Below, piece by piece: positions 1 to 7,393 of a stretch of DNA of 19,032 bases. The notes under the pieces were generated by a model that did not search any database, had not been told where the DNA came from, and worked only from the letters and a program-made list of their open reading frames with translations. Each line of letters opens with the position of its first letter. Position 1 is the stretch's first letter. The position numbers and the translations under genes are program-made. The stretch is from Paracoccaceae bacterium (GTDB lineage Bacteria > Pseudomonadota > Alphaproteobacteria > Rhodobacterales > Rhodobacteraceae), in the NCBI GenBank assembly GCA_021648225.1, contig JAKITE010000047.1, positions 1 to 19,032 on the forward strand, given 5' to 3'.

Positions 1-1182
1 GATGCCATGTGTGATGTGATCCATGAATCGGTCAGCCATGCGCGTAATCTTTGCGCGGATGTGCAATGGTCGCCAATGGATGCCACCCGCACCGAGGATG
101 ATTACCTGTGCAAAGTGGTTGAAATTGCCATCAAGGCCGGTGCGACCACCATCAATATCCCTGATACAGTCGGCTATACCGCCCCTGCCGAAAGCGCTGA
201 TCTGATCCGCATGTTGCTTGAACGGGTTCCGGGCGCGGACGAGATTATTTTTGCCACCCATTGTCATAATGATCTGGGCATGGCCACCGCCAATGCTTTG
301 GCGGCTGTGGCTGGCGGGGCACGACAAATTGAATGCACCATTAATGGCTTGGGCGAACGGGCGGGGAATACCGCATTGGAAGAGGTGGTAATGGCGTTGA
401 AAGTGCGCAATGACATCATGCCATGGACAACCCGCATTGATACCACCCAGATCATGAAAGCCAGCCGCATGGTGGCGCAGGTTTCGGGGTTTGCGGTGCA
501 ATTCAACAAGGCAATTGTTGGCAAAAACGCCTTTGCCCATGAAAGCGGCATCCATCAGGACGGTATGTTGAAAAATTCCGAGACCTTTGAAATCATGCGG
601 CCAGAGGATATCGGGCTGTCGGAAACAAGTCTGGTGATGGGCAAACATTCGGGCCGCGCCGCGTTGCGCTCCAAACTGGAAAATCTGGGATTTACCATTG
701 GTGACAACCAGCTAAAAGACGTGTTTGTGCGATTCAAAGAACTGGCTGATCGCAAAAAAGAAATTTTTGACGATGATCTGGTGGCCTTGATGACGGGCAG
801 CAGCGACCCGGCATCGGACCAGCTGGAACTGGTTTCCCTGCGGGTGGTCTGTGGCACCACAGGGCCGCAAACCGCTGCGCTGACCTTGCGGGTCGGGGAT
901 ACTGAAAAATCGGTTGATGTGACCGGTGACGGGCCGGTGGATGCCACGTTTAATGCCATCAAAACCCTGTTTCCGCATCAGGCCCGCCTGAACCTGTATC
1001 AGGTGCATGCGGTGACCGAGGGCACCGACGCGCAGGCGACCGTTTCCGTGCGTATGGAGGAAAACGGCAAAATTGTCACCGGCATGTCAGCGGATACCGA
1101 TACGGTTGTGGCCTCGGCCAGGGCCTATATCGAGGCGCTGAACAATCTGGTGACGCGGCGCAAAAAAACCGCGCCTGCATGA
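1..1182 (+). CDS. leuA: 2-isopropylmalate synthase, 3' part (5' end outside window)
   Basis: This enzyme condenses acetyl-CoA with 2-oxoisovalerate in the first committed step of leucine synthesis. The reading frame is open from base 1, so the gene enters from the left; about 393 codons are present against roughly 520 for full-length enzymes. By comparison with E. coli LeuA, about 115-120 N-terminal residues are missing, including the first catalytic motif. Visible landmarks are the metal-binding HCHND motif (near residue 87), the glycine-rich GLGERAGN segment, and the AHESGIHQDG segment. A C-terminal regulatory domain follows from about residue 265, where leucine feedback binding is expected; it contains GDGPVDATFNAIK. 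The stop codon overlaps the tadA start in an ATGA junction, which suggests translational coupling. The family call is very secure. The true start cannot be seen. Confidence 0.97.
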   Translation, partial: DAMCDVIHESVSHARNLCADVQWSPMDATRTEDDYLCKVVEIAIKAGATTINIPDTVGYTAPAESADLIRMLLERVPGADEIIFATHCHNDLGMATANALAAVAGGARQIECTINGLGERAGNTALEEVVMALKVRNDIMPWTTRIDTTQIMKASRMVAQVSGFAVQFNKAIVGKNAFAHESGIHQDGMLKNSETFEIMRPEDIGLSETSLVMGKHSGRAALRSKLENLGFTIGDNQLKDVFVRFKELADRKKEIFDDDLVALMTGSSDPASDQLELVSLRVVCGTTGPQTAALTLRVGDTEKSVDVTGDGPVDATFNAIKTLFPHQARLNLYQVHAVTEGTDAQATVSVRMEENGKIVTGMSADTDTVVASARAYIEALNNLVTRRKKTAPA

Positions 1183-1628
1183 GCTTTACCAGCCATATGG
1201 ACCAAGCCCTGTCAGAGGCCCGTTTGGCGGCTGAACGGGGCGAGGTTCCGGTTGGTGCGGTGATTGTTTTGGATGGGCTGGTGCTGGCAAGTGCCGGAAA
1301 CCGCACCCGCGAATTGCTGGACCCGAGCGCCCATGCCGAAGTATTGGCCATTCGCGCGGCCTGTCAAGCGGTCGGGTCGGAACGGCTGGTGGGTGCGGAT
1401 TTATATGTAACCCTTGAACCCTGCCCCGCCTGTGCCGCGATTATTTCAGCGGCACGGATCGCGCGGCTGTATTACGGTGCGGCCGATCCGAAATCTGGCG
1501 GCATTGAACAGGGGCCGTGCATTTTCAGCCACCCGCAAAGCCATCATAAACCCGAGGTTTACGCAGGGATTGGCGAGGCGGAGGCGGCGGCGTTGCTGAA
1601 AAGTTTTTTTGTGGGTCGGCGTGCGTAG
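1179..1628 (+). CDS. tadA: tRNA-specific adenosine-34 deaminase TadA
   Basis: TadA converts adenosine to inosine at the wobble position of tRNA-Arg(ACG), an essential activity in most bacteria. The 149-residue protein has the usual family length and the full zinc-dependent deaminase signature: HAE at residues 52-54, with His52 as zinc ligand and Glu54 as proton shuttle, and PCPAC at 81-85, with Cys82 and Cys85 as ligands. The ATG overlaps the leuA stop by four bases. The stop codon TAG (1626-1628) lies inside a palindromic repeat that begins at 1625, so the repeat supplies the end of the gene. The protein otherwise looks intact and its C-terminal helix is of normal length. Related cytidine or guanine deaminases are less likely, given the size and sequence. 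Confidence 0.95.
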   Translation: MSFTSHMDQALSEARLAAERGEVPVGAVIVLDGLVLASAGNRTRELLDPSAHAEVLAIRAACQAVGSERLVGADLYVTLEPCPACAAIISAARIARLYYGAADPKSGGIEQGPCIFSHPQSHHKPEVYAGIGEAEAAALLKSFFVGRRA

Positions 1629-1653
1629 GGTGCGTGGAAACCACGCACCCTAC
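1625..1653 (+). repeat. GTAG-headed palindromic repeat, REP-like copy 1
   Basis: The arms GTAGGGTGCGTGG (1625-1637) and CCACGCACCCTAC (1641-1653) are perfect 13-base inverted copies around an AAA loop. The left GTAG contains the TAG stop codon of tadA. The same core recurs at 3252-3276 and 12656-12680. A hairpin this strong at the end of a gene probably also protects the 3' end or slows transcription, but there is no T-run, so it is not a classical intrinsic terminator. Confidence 0.9.
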
Positions 1654-1743
1654 AGCCCGGCATTTTTGTGCCTCAGACGGTTTCCCCCTTGATTTCCCGT
1701 CAACAAGCCCGAATGATAGCACAAACATTCAAAGGAAAAGCCC

Positions 1744-2154
1744 ATGCTAAAAAGCCTTTTGATCCGCTGGTTTGCCGCACTTGTGCTGGTTATGCTGACT
1801 TATAACCCCACCAGTTTTAATTTTGTGCAATGGGCGATTGGCAATTTTGATGCCAAAATGTCGATCGTTATTCTGGTCGGGCTGGTGCTGTTGGTGGCTT
1901 ATGTTGTTTTTCTGCGCGCCACGTTCCGGTCCATTGGCTATATTGGTATTGGCATGGTTGTGGCGGTAATTGCCGTGCTGCTTTGGGTGCTGAATGACAT
2001 GGGCTGGCTGGACCCGACCGATGCCACGGTAATGACATGGATTGGCTTGATCGGGTTGTCGGTTGTGCTTGGCATCGGGCTTAGCTGGTCAATCATTCGC
2101 CGCCGTCTTTCGGGGCAGTTTGACATGGACCAAGTCGGCGATAATGAAGAATGA
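1744..2154 (+). CDS. Small four-helix membrane protein, DUF6524-like
   Basis: The function is unknown. The 136-residue protein is almost entirely membrane segments, at roughly residues 5-20, 39-58, 65-84 and 96-117, followed by a basic patch (IIRRRLSG) and an acidic tail ending GDNEE. From memory it resembles the DUF6524 family seen in Rhodobacterales; I could not verify this. The start is well supported by an AAAGGAAAA ribosome binding site just upstream of the ATG. The downstream hemerythrin-like gene begins 11 bases before this stop, so the two are probably co-translated, which is the only functional clue. No catalytic residues are apparent. The basic patch after the last helix suggests a cytoplasmic C terminus. 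Confidence 0.8.
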   Translation: MLKSLLIRWFAALVLVMLTYNPTSFNFVQWAIGNFDAKMSIVILVGLVLLVAYVVFLRATFRSIGYIGIGMVVAVIAVLLWVLNDMGWLDPTDATVMTWIGLIGLSVVLGIGLSWSIIRRRLSGQFDMDQVGDNEE

Positions 2155-2713
2155 CCTGCCCGAACGTGACGGGTTGCCGGAACATCTGAAGGTTTTATCG
2201 GACAGCTACCCCCGCAGCGACTGGTCTAGCCATCAGAACTTTTCCGAACTGACCAGGTTTTGGCTGAACCGCCATATAATGTTCCGTAAAACGCTGGAAA
2301 CCTTGCGTTCGGAGGGGGACCATTTTTTGGCCGGTGAGCGTGATCCGCAACGATACGCCAGCCTGATCGCCAAGGTTGGCGGGTTTTTTGTTAATGAATT
2401 ACACATGCATCACCATATGGAAGACCAGCATTATTTTCCGCTATTGATTCGGCAGGATGCGCGCCTAAACGACGGGTTTGACCTGTTGGGCAAGGACCAC
2501 CACCAACTGGCCGAATTGCTGGAAGGCATGGCAGGTTCCGGCAGTGATCTGGTCAATAAAATTCGCGCCAAAAGCGAGGCATCGATGTTTGCGGCGGATA
2601 ATTTGCAAAAAATCCTGCACCGGTTTGACAGGTTTATGAACCGGCATCTAAGCGACGAAGAAGAACTGATCGTGCCGATTATTCTGGAATATAACCCGAA
2701 AATAAATCTTTGA
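2144..2713 (+). CDS. Hemerythrin-like domain protein
   Basis: The 189-residue protein looks like a four-helix hemerythrin-type domain that could bind a di-iron centre. Candidate ligands fall in the expected order: His44 (LNRHIMF), the HMHHHMEDQHYFP stretch (residues 87-99, with Glu93 and His96), the KDHHQL motif (His119, His120), and HLSDEE near the C terminus (His168, Glu172). Such proteins sense or store oxygen, iron or nitric oxide; which applies here is not evident. I chose the ATG at 2144 because it starts just inside the preceding gene and leaves a compact protein. A frame open further upstream lies inside the membrane protein gene. The ribosome binding site is weak, consistent with coupling to the upstream gene. 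Confidence 0.82.
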   Translation: MKNDLPERDGLPEHLKVLSDSYPRSDWSSHQNFSELTRFWLNRHIMFRKTLETLRSEGDHFLAGERDPQRYASLIAKVGGFFVNELHMHHHMEDQHYFPLLIRQDARLNDGFDLLGKDHHQLAELLEGMAGSGSDLVNKIRAKSEASMFAADNLQKILHRFDRFMNRHLSDEEELIVPIILEYNPKINL

Positions 2714-2731
2714 AGACATTGCTGAAAATAC

Positions 2732-2783
2732 TGCCGGTTTTTGCCCGCCCTGCCCCGCAGGGTTGCATTATTGCCGGTTTTTG
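2732..2783 (+). repeat. Pair of 12-base direct repeats and a small hairpin upstream of secG
   Basis: TGCCGGTTTTTG occurs at 2732-2743 and again at 2772-2783, a 40-base period. Between them lies the hairpin CCCTGC-CCC-GCAGGG (2748-2762). The function is unknown. It could be part of the hemerythrin 3' end or the secG leader. The arrangement does not match an intrinsic terminator, because no T-run directly follows the stem. Confidence 0.5.
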
Positions 2784-2896
2784 GGCAGGACATCAAAAAG
2801 GCACTGCAAAAACTGGCGAAAATGTTGATTTCCAATCGACAAGCCCCATTTCATTGGTTATCAAGCGCCGTTCCGATTAAAAACGAAAGACTTCCA

Positions 2897-3247
2897 ATGG
2901 AAAATATCGTCCTTGCCATTCACCTGATTTTGGCCCTCGGCCTGATCTGCGTGGTTTTGCTTCAACGTTCTGAAGGCGGCGGGCTTGGCATTGGTGGTGG
3001 TGGCGGTGGCGCGGTTTCCGGCCGTGCAGCGGCAACCGCGCTTGGCAAAGCCACATGGATTTTTGCCATCGGGTTTATGATTACATCGCTGACCCTAACC
3101 GTAATGGCCCAGCGCAATGCCGGCGGCTCGGTGATTGACGGGCTGGAAGCATTGCCCGCAGCGATTGAAACCGAAACACCCGCCCTGCCTGATCTGGGCG
3201 CGTTAACGGTGCCATTGCCGGTTACGGATACGCCTGCGTCTGAGTAG
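2897..3247 (+). CDS. secG: Preprotein translocase subunit SecG
   Basis: SecG is the small accessory subunit of the SecYEG channel in the inner membrane. The 116-residue protein shows the family pattern: a first membrane helix (about residues 3-21), the LLQRSEGGGLG motif (21-31), a glycine tract, then a second helix (about 52-70) ending MAQRN. The C-terminal tail of about 40 residues, rich in Ala, Pro, Glu and Thr, is longer than the core and typical of alphaproteobacterial SecG. The ATG at 2897 is chosen because MENIVLAIHLILAL is the canonical N terminus. The frame is open upstream, but that extension has no SecG character. The gene converges on the GST-like gene with only 25 bases between stops, filled by a palindromic repeat. 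Confidence 0.95.
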   Translation: MENIVLAIHLILALGLICVVLLQRSEGGGLGIGGGGGGAVSGRAAATALGKATWIFAIGFMITSLTLTVMAQRNAGGSVIDGLEALPAAIETETPALPDLGALTVPLPVTDTPASE

Positions 3248-3251
3248 CAAC

Positions 3252-3276
3252 GGTGCGTGGAAACCACGCACCCTAC
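3252..3276 (-). repeat. GTAG-headed palindromic repeat, REP-like copy 2
   Basis: GGTGCGTGG (3252-3260) and CCACGCACC (3264-3272) pair around AAA, and CTAC (3273-3276) completes the element. It is oriented on the minus strand, and its GTAG supplies the TAG stop of the minus-strand GST-like gene (3273-3275). It fills the gap between two convergent genes, where it could act as a bidirectional 3'-end structure. The left GTAG is degenerate (AACG). Confidence 0.88.
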
Positions 3277-3983
3277 GATTTCAGCCCTTGATACATGGCG
3301 GCTTTGCCCCGCTCGACATAATCCATCAATGTTTTATCCGCTGCAAAATGCTTTGAAATTTTGGTGGCGGCGGGCATATGGGCCATGGTTATCAAAAACG
3401 GCACCGCGGTTGCATCTGCGGCGGTTGGTGCGGCCCCAAACAGAAAATCCTTATCCCCCAGCACCGTGCGGATAGCGGCCATATCGGCCTTTGCAAGTTG
3501 CAGGCGTTCCTTTTCGGAATGGCGTGCCATGCCTTGGGCATAAGCCTGCGCCAGCATTTTTTTACGGATTTTATTGGCCAGCAGAATTTCCATCCATTTG
3601 GGCGCATTCTCAAACATTTTCCGGCGCATTATTTGCCAGTTATCTTCCGATGACCACCGTTCAACAAGCCCGATAAAATAGGTGTGTTCCTCCAGCATTT
3701 TGATCAGCATATGTGACGTGGCCCGTTGTTCGGCGCTTAGCCCTGCATCAAAATCAAAATCCAGCTTTTGTTCCAGATAGGCCCGAATGGCGTTGCTGTC
3801 GGGAATGATTTTATCGCCATCTTTTAGCACCGGCAGTTTTTTCTTGGGGGATTTTCGTGTATCACCGGCGTAATGCACCTGCCATTCCGCGCCCGACATA
3901 TTGAGCAAACACATGACCTTAGTGCCAAACGGCGACATGCTTGGCGCGCCAAATGCGGGGGGAAATGTGATGAGTTTCAGCAT
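3273..3983 (-). CDS. Glutathione S-transferase family protein, metaxin/FAXC-like
   Basis: The 236-residue protein has an N-terminal thioredoxin-fold domain and an all-helical C-terminal domain, as in cytosolic glutathione S-transferases. The N-terminal part carries the SMSPFGTK active-site-like region (15-22), the cis-proline motif KKLPVLKDGDK (48-58), and PDSNAI (61-66) in place of the usual glutathione-contacting ESxAI. The C-terminal domain contains LFGAAPTAADATAVPFL, the conserved N-capping region of the fold. Overall it resembles the subgroup related to metaxin and failed-axon-connections proteins; the substrate is unknown. The stop codon is provided by the REP-like repeat. It is divergent from pyrG, with about 190 bases between starts. 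Confidence 0.82.
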   Translation of the reverse strand: MLKLITFPPAFGAPSMSPFGTKVMCLLNMSGAEWQVHYAGDTRKSPKKKLPVLKDGDKIIPDSNAIRAYLEQKLDFDFDAGLSAEQRATSHMLIKMLEEHTYFIGLVERWSSEDNWQIMRRKMFENAPKWMEILLANKIRKKMLAQAYAQGMARHSEKERLQLAKADMAAIRTVLGDKDFLFGAAPTAADATAVPFLITMAHMPAATKISKHFAADKTLMDYVERGKAAMYQGLKS

Positions 3984-4077
3984 ATCGGCCTGCCTGTTTG
4001 TTGCAAAAATATGCCCGTTTCATACCATGGCTAGGGGCGTATCTGCAAACAATCTACAATATATCGTTGCGGAACCC

Positions 4078-4107
4078 TTGCGCCGTGCAGATAGGTTCTG
4101 TAATAAT
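4078..4107 (+). promoter_or_regulatory. Possible promoter for pyrG
   Basis: TTGCGC (4078-4083) and AATAAT (4102-4107, five of six matches to the -10 consensus) are spaced by 18 bases, about 70 bases before the pyrG start. The -35 match is weak at three of six. This is a pattern-based suggestion only. Confidence 0.3.
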
Positions 4108-4174
4108 CAAATCCCGTGATACAGCAGATTCTGCGCAGGCGGACTCTCAAAAATTTGATTCTCGCGGGGGCCTT

Positions 4175-5815
4175 ATGGCACGTTATATTTTTATTACCGG
4201 TGGTGTGGTTTCGTCTTTGGGCAAGGGGCTGGCATCAGCTGCGCTTGGCGCATTGCTTCAGGCGCGGGGCTATTCGGTGCGGTTGCGCAAGCTTGATCCG
4301 TATTTGAATGTCGATCCCGGCACCATGTCGCCGTTTGAACATGGCGAGGTGTTCGTGACCGATGATGGCGCGGAAACCGACCTGGATCTGGGACATTACG
4401 AACGGTTTACGGGGGTATCAGCGCGCAAAACCGATTCTATTTCCTCGGGCCGGATATATTCAACCGTGTTGGAAAAAGAACGCCGTGGCGATTATCTGGG
4501 CAAAACCATTCAGGTGATTCCGCATGTCACAAATGAAATCAAGGATTTTATCAAAATCGGCGATGACGAAGTTGATTTTATGCTGTGCGAAATCGGCGGC
4601 ACGGTGGGCGATATCGAAGCCCTGCCGTTTTTCGAGGCCATCCGGCAGTTTTCCCAAGACCGTTTTGGCGAATGTATTTTTATGCACCTGACCTTGCTGC
4701 CCTATATCGCGGCAGCCGGCGAGCTGAAAACCAAACCGACGCAACATTCGGTCAAGGAATTGCGCTCTATCGGTATTGCCCCCGATATTCTGATGTGCCG
4801 TTCCGAACACCCTATTCCCGAAAAAGAACGCGCCAAGCTGGCACTGTTTTGCAATGTGCGCCCCGAGGCGGTAATTCCGGCGCTTGATCTGGACTCCATC
4901 TATAACGCGCCGCTGGCCTATCACCGCGAGGGCATGGACCGCGCCGTGTTAAACGCGTTTAACATCACCGACGCCCCCGAACCCGACCTGACCAAATGGC
5001 ATGACGTGATGGAGCGCGTGAACCACCCCGAAGGCGAGGTTAAAATTGCCATTGTTGGCAAATATACCCAGTTGGGCGATGCCTATAAATCTATTGCCGA
5101 GGCCCTGACCCATGGCGGTATGCATAACAAGGTAAAAGTGCGGGCCGAATGGATTGACAGCGAATTGTTTGAGGGCGAAGACGTCACCCCGCATTTGGAA
5201 GGCTTTAACGCCATCCTTGTTCCCGGCGGTTTTGGCGAACGCGGCACCGAAGGCATGATTAAGGCCGCCACCTATGCGCGTGAGCATAACGTGCCGTATT
5301 TTGGTATCTGTCTGGGTATGCAAATGGCGGTGACCGAAGCCGCGCGCAATCTGGCGGGTATTGCCGATGCGGGATCTGAGGAATTTGACCACGAGGCCGG
5401 TGAAAAACGCTTTACGCCGATTGTTTACCACCTGAAAGAATGGGTGGAGGGCAACCGCACCATTCAGCGCGATGAGGCTGACGACAAAGGCGGCACCATG
5501 CGGTTGGGGGCATATAATGCCACGCTGAAGGAAGGGTCTCGGATCGCTGAAATATACGGCACTACCGCCATTTCAGAACGCCATCGGCACCGCTACGAGG
5601 TGGATATGGGCTATCGCGAAGCACTAGAGGCCAAAGGCCTGATTTTTGCGGGCATTTCACCGGATGGCAAACTGCCTGAAACCGTGGAGATCAGCGATCA
5701 TCCGTGGTATATCGGCGTGCAATTTCACCCCGAATTGAAATCAAAACCGTTTGAACCACATCCGCTTTTTGCCAGTTTTGTTAAAGCGGCAGTGAAGCAA
5801 AGCCGGTTGGTGTAG
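4175..5815 (+). CDS. pyrG: CTP synthase
   Basis: This enzyme aminates UTP to CTP using glutamine and ATP, the last step of de novo pyrimidine nucleotide synthesis. The 546-residue protein has the normal length and two domains. The N-terminal synthetase domain starts MARYIFITGGVVSSLGKG with its P-loop. The C-terminal class I glutamine amidotransferase domain has the catalytic triad Cys379 (FGICLGMQ), His518 and Glu520 (QFHPEL). The ATG at 4175 is chosen over an open upstream extension because MARYIFITGG is the canonical N terminus and a G-rich stretch precedes it. The protein ends QSRLV, a normal family end, and the TAG stop lies within a REP-like palindrome. Confidence 0.98.
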   Translation: MARYIFITGGVVSSLGKGLASAALGALLQARGYSVRLRKLDPYLNVDPGTMSPFEHGEVFVTDDGAETDLDLGHYERFTGVSARKTDSISSGRIYSTVLEKERRGDYLGKTIQVIPHVTNEIKDFIKIGDDEVDFMLCEIGGTVGDIEALPFFEAIRQFSQDRFGECIFMHLTLLPYIAAAGELKTKPTQHSVKELRSIGIAPDILMCRSEHPIPEKERAKLALFCNVRPEAVIPALDLDSIYNAPLAYHREGMDRAVLNAFNITDAPEPDLTKWHDVMERVNHPEGEVKIAIVGKYTQLGDAYKSIAEALTHGGMHNKVKVRAEWIDSELFEGEDVTPHLEGFNAILVPGGFGERGTEGMIKAATYAREHNVPYFGICLGMQMAVTEAARNLAGIADAGSEEFDHEAGEKRFTPIVYHLKEWVEGNRTIQRDEADDKGGTMRLGAYNATLKEGSRIAEIYGTTAISERHRHRYEVDMGYREALEAKGLIFAGISPDGKLPETVEISDHPWYIGVQFHPELKSKPFEPHPLFASFVKAAVKQSRLV

Positions 5816-5833
5816 GGTGGGGTTCAGCCCACC
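5812..5833 (+). repeat. GTAG-headed palindromic repeat, REP-like copy 3
   Basis: GTAG (5812-5815) is followed by the stem GGTGGG (starting at 5816) and CCCACC (5828-5833) around GTTCAG. It belongs to the GGTGGGCT type also found at 12621 and 12703, not the GGTGCGTGG type at 1625 and 3252. The GTAG contains the TAG stop codon of pyrG. Confidence 0.85.
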
Positions 5834-5932
5834 ACATAACCACGCATGGCCCTGCCGATTCATACCTTTGTTCTTTTAACATTTCCTGATTTGGACCTGT
5901 TTCAATGCAAGCGTGCCACGACAAACCCATGA

Positions 5933-6000
5933 CAATCGAAACAATTTCGCATCACGATATTTGATTTGTTTTTTTGGTAACGCGCGTTAGCTTTCGATTG
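5933..6000 (+). promoter_or_regulatory. Inverted repeats upstream of phzF
   Basis: CAATCGAAA (5933-5941) and TTTCGATTG (5992-6000) are perfect 9-base inverted copies about 50 bases apart. Just before the right arm lies the perfect 12-base palindrome TAACGCGCGTTA (5978-5989). The whole sits in the 209-base gap between pyrG and phzF, and the right arm ends 24 bases before the phzF start. It could be a regulator site or a leader structure; which is not determined. Confidence 0.4.
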
Positions 6001-6024
6001 GCGCAGTTTTGAAAAGAGAAAAAG

Positions 6025-6924
6025 ATGGAATTTCACACGCTTGATGTATTCACGGATCACCCGTTTTCAGGCAACCCGTTAGCGGTTGTTCTGGGGGCAG
6101 ACGGTTTGTCATCCTCTCAAATGCTTAATATTGCGCGTGAATTTAACTTGTCGGAAACCATTTTTGTTCAAAAGCCTGAAGGCTCGGACCATACCGCCAA
6201 GGTGCGTATATTCCACCCCTATGGCGAGCTGCCTTTTGCCGGACATCCCACCATTGGCTGCGCGATCTTGCTGGCTGAAATGGCGCATTCCGGTGATTTT
6301 GACGTGACCCTTACGCTTGAAGAAACCGCAGGGTTGGTTCCGGTTAATGTATCACGCAAAGGCACGGATATTTCCGCCGAATTCACCGCACCGGTTATTC
6401 CTTTTGCCTTTGAGGCTGGGGAAATTTCCGATGAAATGGCGGCGGCGGCGCTGGGAGTTACAACCAAAGACATTGGATTTGACAAACATAAGCTAAATAA
6501 TTTGCAGGGCGGCCCACAGTTCCTGTTTGTGCCAGTTGCCAGCCGCGCCGCATTGTCAAAAGCGCAGGTGGTCAATCCGGCGTTTCAGCAATTAACCAAC
6601 GCAGCTAAACATAATTCGGTCTATGTTTATTGCCGTGACCAAAGCGGCTTTTGCGCGCGCATGTTTGCACCCGAAAACGGCATGCCCGAGGATCCCGCCA
6701 CGGGGGGCGCATCTGCGCTTTTTGCAGCGCAGCTTTTGGCCGCCGGAGAGCTGAATGAGGGCAGCAATGTCTTTTTATTGAAACAAGGTGAAGATATGGG
6801 CCGGCCCAGCCAAATTGGCCTGTCGGTTGATCTGGCATCAGACAAAATCACGGCTGTTAAAATCAAAGGCGCGGCGGTTCGAATTTCAAATGGTAAAATT
6901 ACTGTGTTGCCCTTGGAATCCTGA
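6025..6924 (+). CDS. PhzF family isomerase/epimerase-like protein
   Basis: PhzF-fold proteins are two-lobed enzymes, related to diaminopimelate epimerase, that catalyse isomerisations by acid-base chemistry. The 299-residue length is usual. The N terminus MEFHTLDVFT leads into FSGNPLAVV. The conserved catalytic glutamate is Glu44 in the NLSETIFV motif, followed by the LPFAGHPTIG loop. The second lobe carries the DPATGGASALFAA motif. There are no phenazine biosynthesis neighbours, so phenazine production is not implied; most family members have unknown substrates. The start is supported by the purine-rich AAAAGAGAAAAAG just upstream. A TerB-like gene follows after 22 bases, probably in the same transcript. 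Confidence 0.9.
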   Translation: MEFHTLDVFTDHPFSGNPLAVVLGADGLSSSQMLNIAREFNLSETIFVQKPEGSDHTAKVRIFHPYGELPFAGHPTIGCAILLAEMAHSGDFDVTLTLEETAGLVPVNVSRKGTDISAEFTAPVIPFAFEAGEISDEMAAAALGVTTKDIGFDKHKLNNLQGGPQFLFVPVASRAALSKAQVVNPAFQQLTNAAKHNSVYVYCRDQSGFCARMFAPENGMPEDPATGGASALFAAQLLAAGELNEGSNVFLLKQGEDMGRPSQIGLSVDLASDKITAVKIKGAAVRISNGKITVLPLES

Positions 6925-6946
6925 AGCCAATCGTTAGGTTAAGCAT

Positions 6947-7393
6947 ATGATAGCAAATCTTCTTAAACGCCTGAAGGCGGAACCCACACCTGACCCACTG
7001 GAAAGTGATGACGCACGGCTGGCTTTGGCGGCACTTTTGGTGCGTCTTGCCAAGATCGACCACGATTACGCCGCATCGGAAAAATCCCTGATCGACCAGA
7101 TAAGTGCCCAGCGATTTTCGCTGTCGGTTGACGAGGCTCGGACCCTTCGCCAAGAGGCCGAGGAGATCGAGGCCACCGTTGGCGACACCGTGCACCTTAC
7201 CCGTCTGATCAAAGAAGCGGTTCCCTATGTTGACCGCTTTGCACTGGCCGTTGATCTTTGGCGCATCGTTCTGGTCGATGGCACCCGTGATCACGCCGAA
7301 AACTCATTCCTGCGCCTTACGGTCAAATTGATCGGCGTTAATGATGTGGATAGCGCGCTGGCGCGGCAACAGGCCGCTAAGCAGAGCGTTTAA
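6947..7393 (+). CDS. TerB-like (tellurite resistance TerB family) protein
   Basis: The 148-residue, mostly helical protein resembles the TerB/DjlA-type acidic helical family: the segments LALAALLVRLAKIDHDYAASEKSLI and DGTRDHAENSFLRLTVKLIGV are the usual paired helices with acidic, possibly metal-binding residues. TerB was named for tellurite resistance, but most stand-alone homologues in alphaproteobacteria have no shown role, and no other ter genes are visible. There is no signal peptide or membrane segment, so it is probably cytoplasmic. It sits 22 bases after phzF. Its 3' end overlaps the convergent ketoacyl synthase gene by 17 bases, so no separate terminator lies between them. Confidence 0.78.
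   Translation: MIANLLKRLKAEPTPDPLESDDARLALAALLVRLAKIDHDYAASEKSLIDQISAQRFSLSVDEARTLRQEAEEIEATVGDTVHLTRLIKEAVPYVDRFALAVDLWRIVLVDGTRDHAENSFLRLTVKLIGVNDVDSALARQQAAKQSV

Noticed and set aside
2748..2762. Possible intrinsic terminator after the hemerythrin-like gene
   Set aside because: The 6-bp stem is short and no T-run follows directly.
2741..2896. N-terminal extension of secG
   Set aside because: The extra 52 residues have no SecG character, and the ATG at 2897 starts the conserved first helix.
3998..4174. N-terminal extension of pyrG (59 residues)
   Set aside because: CTP synthase begins MARYIFITGG; the extension covers the likely promoter and has no family similarity.
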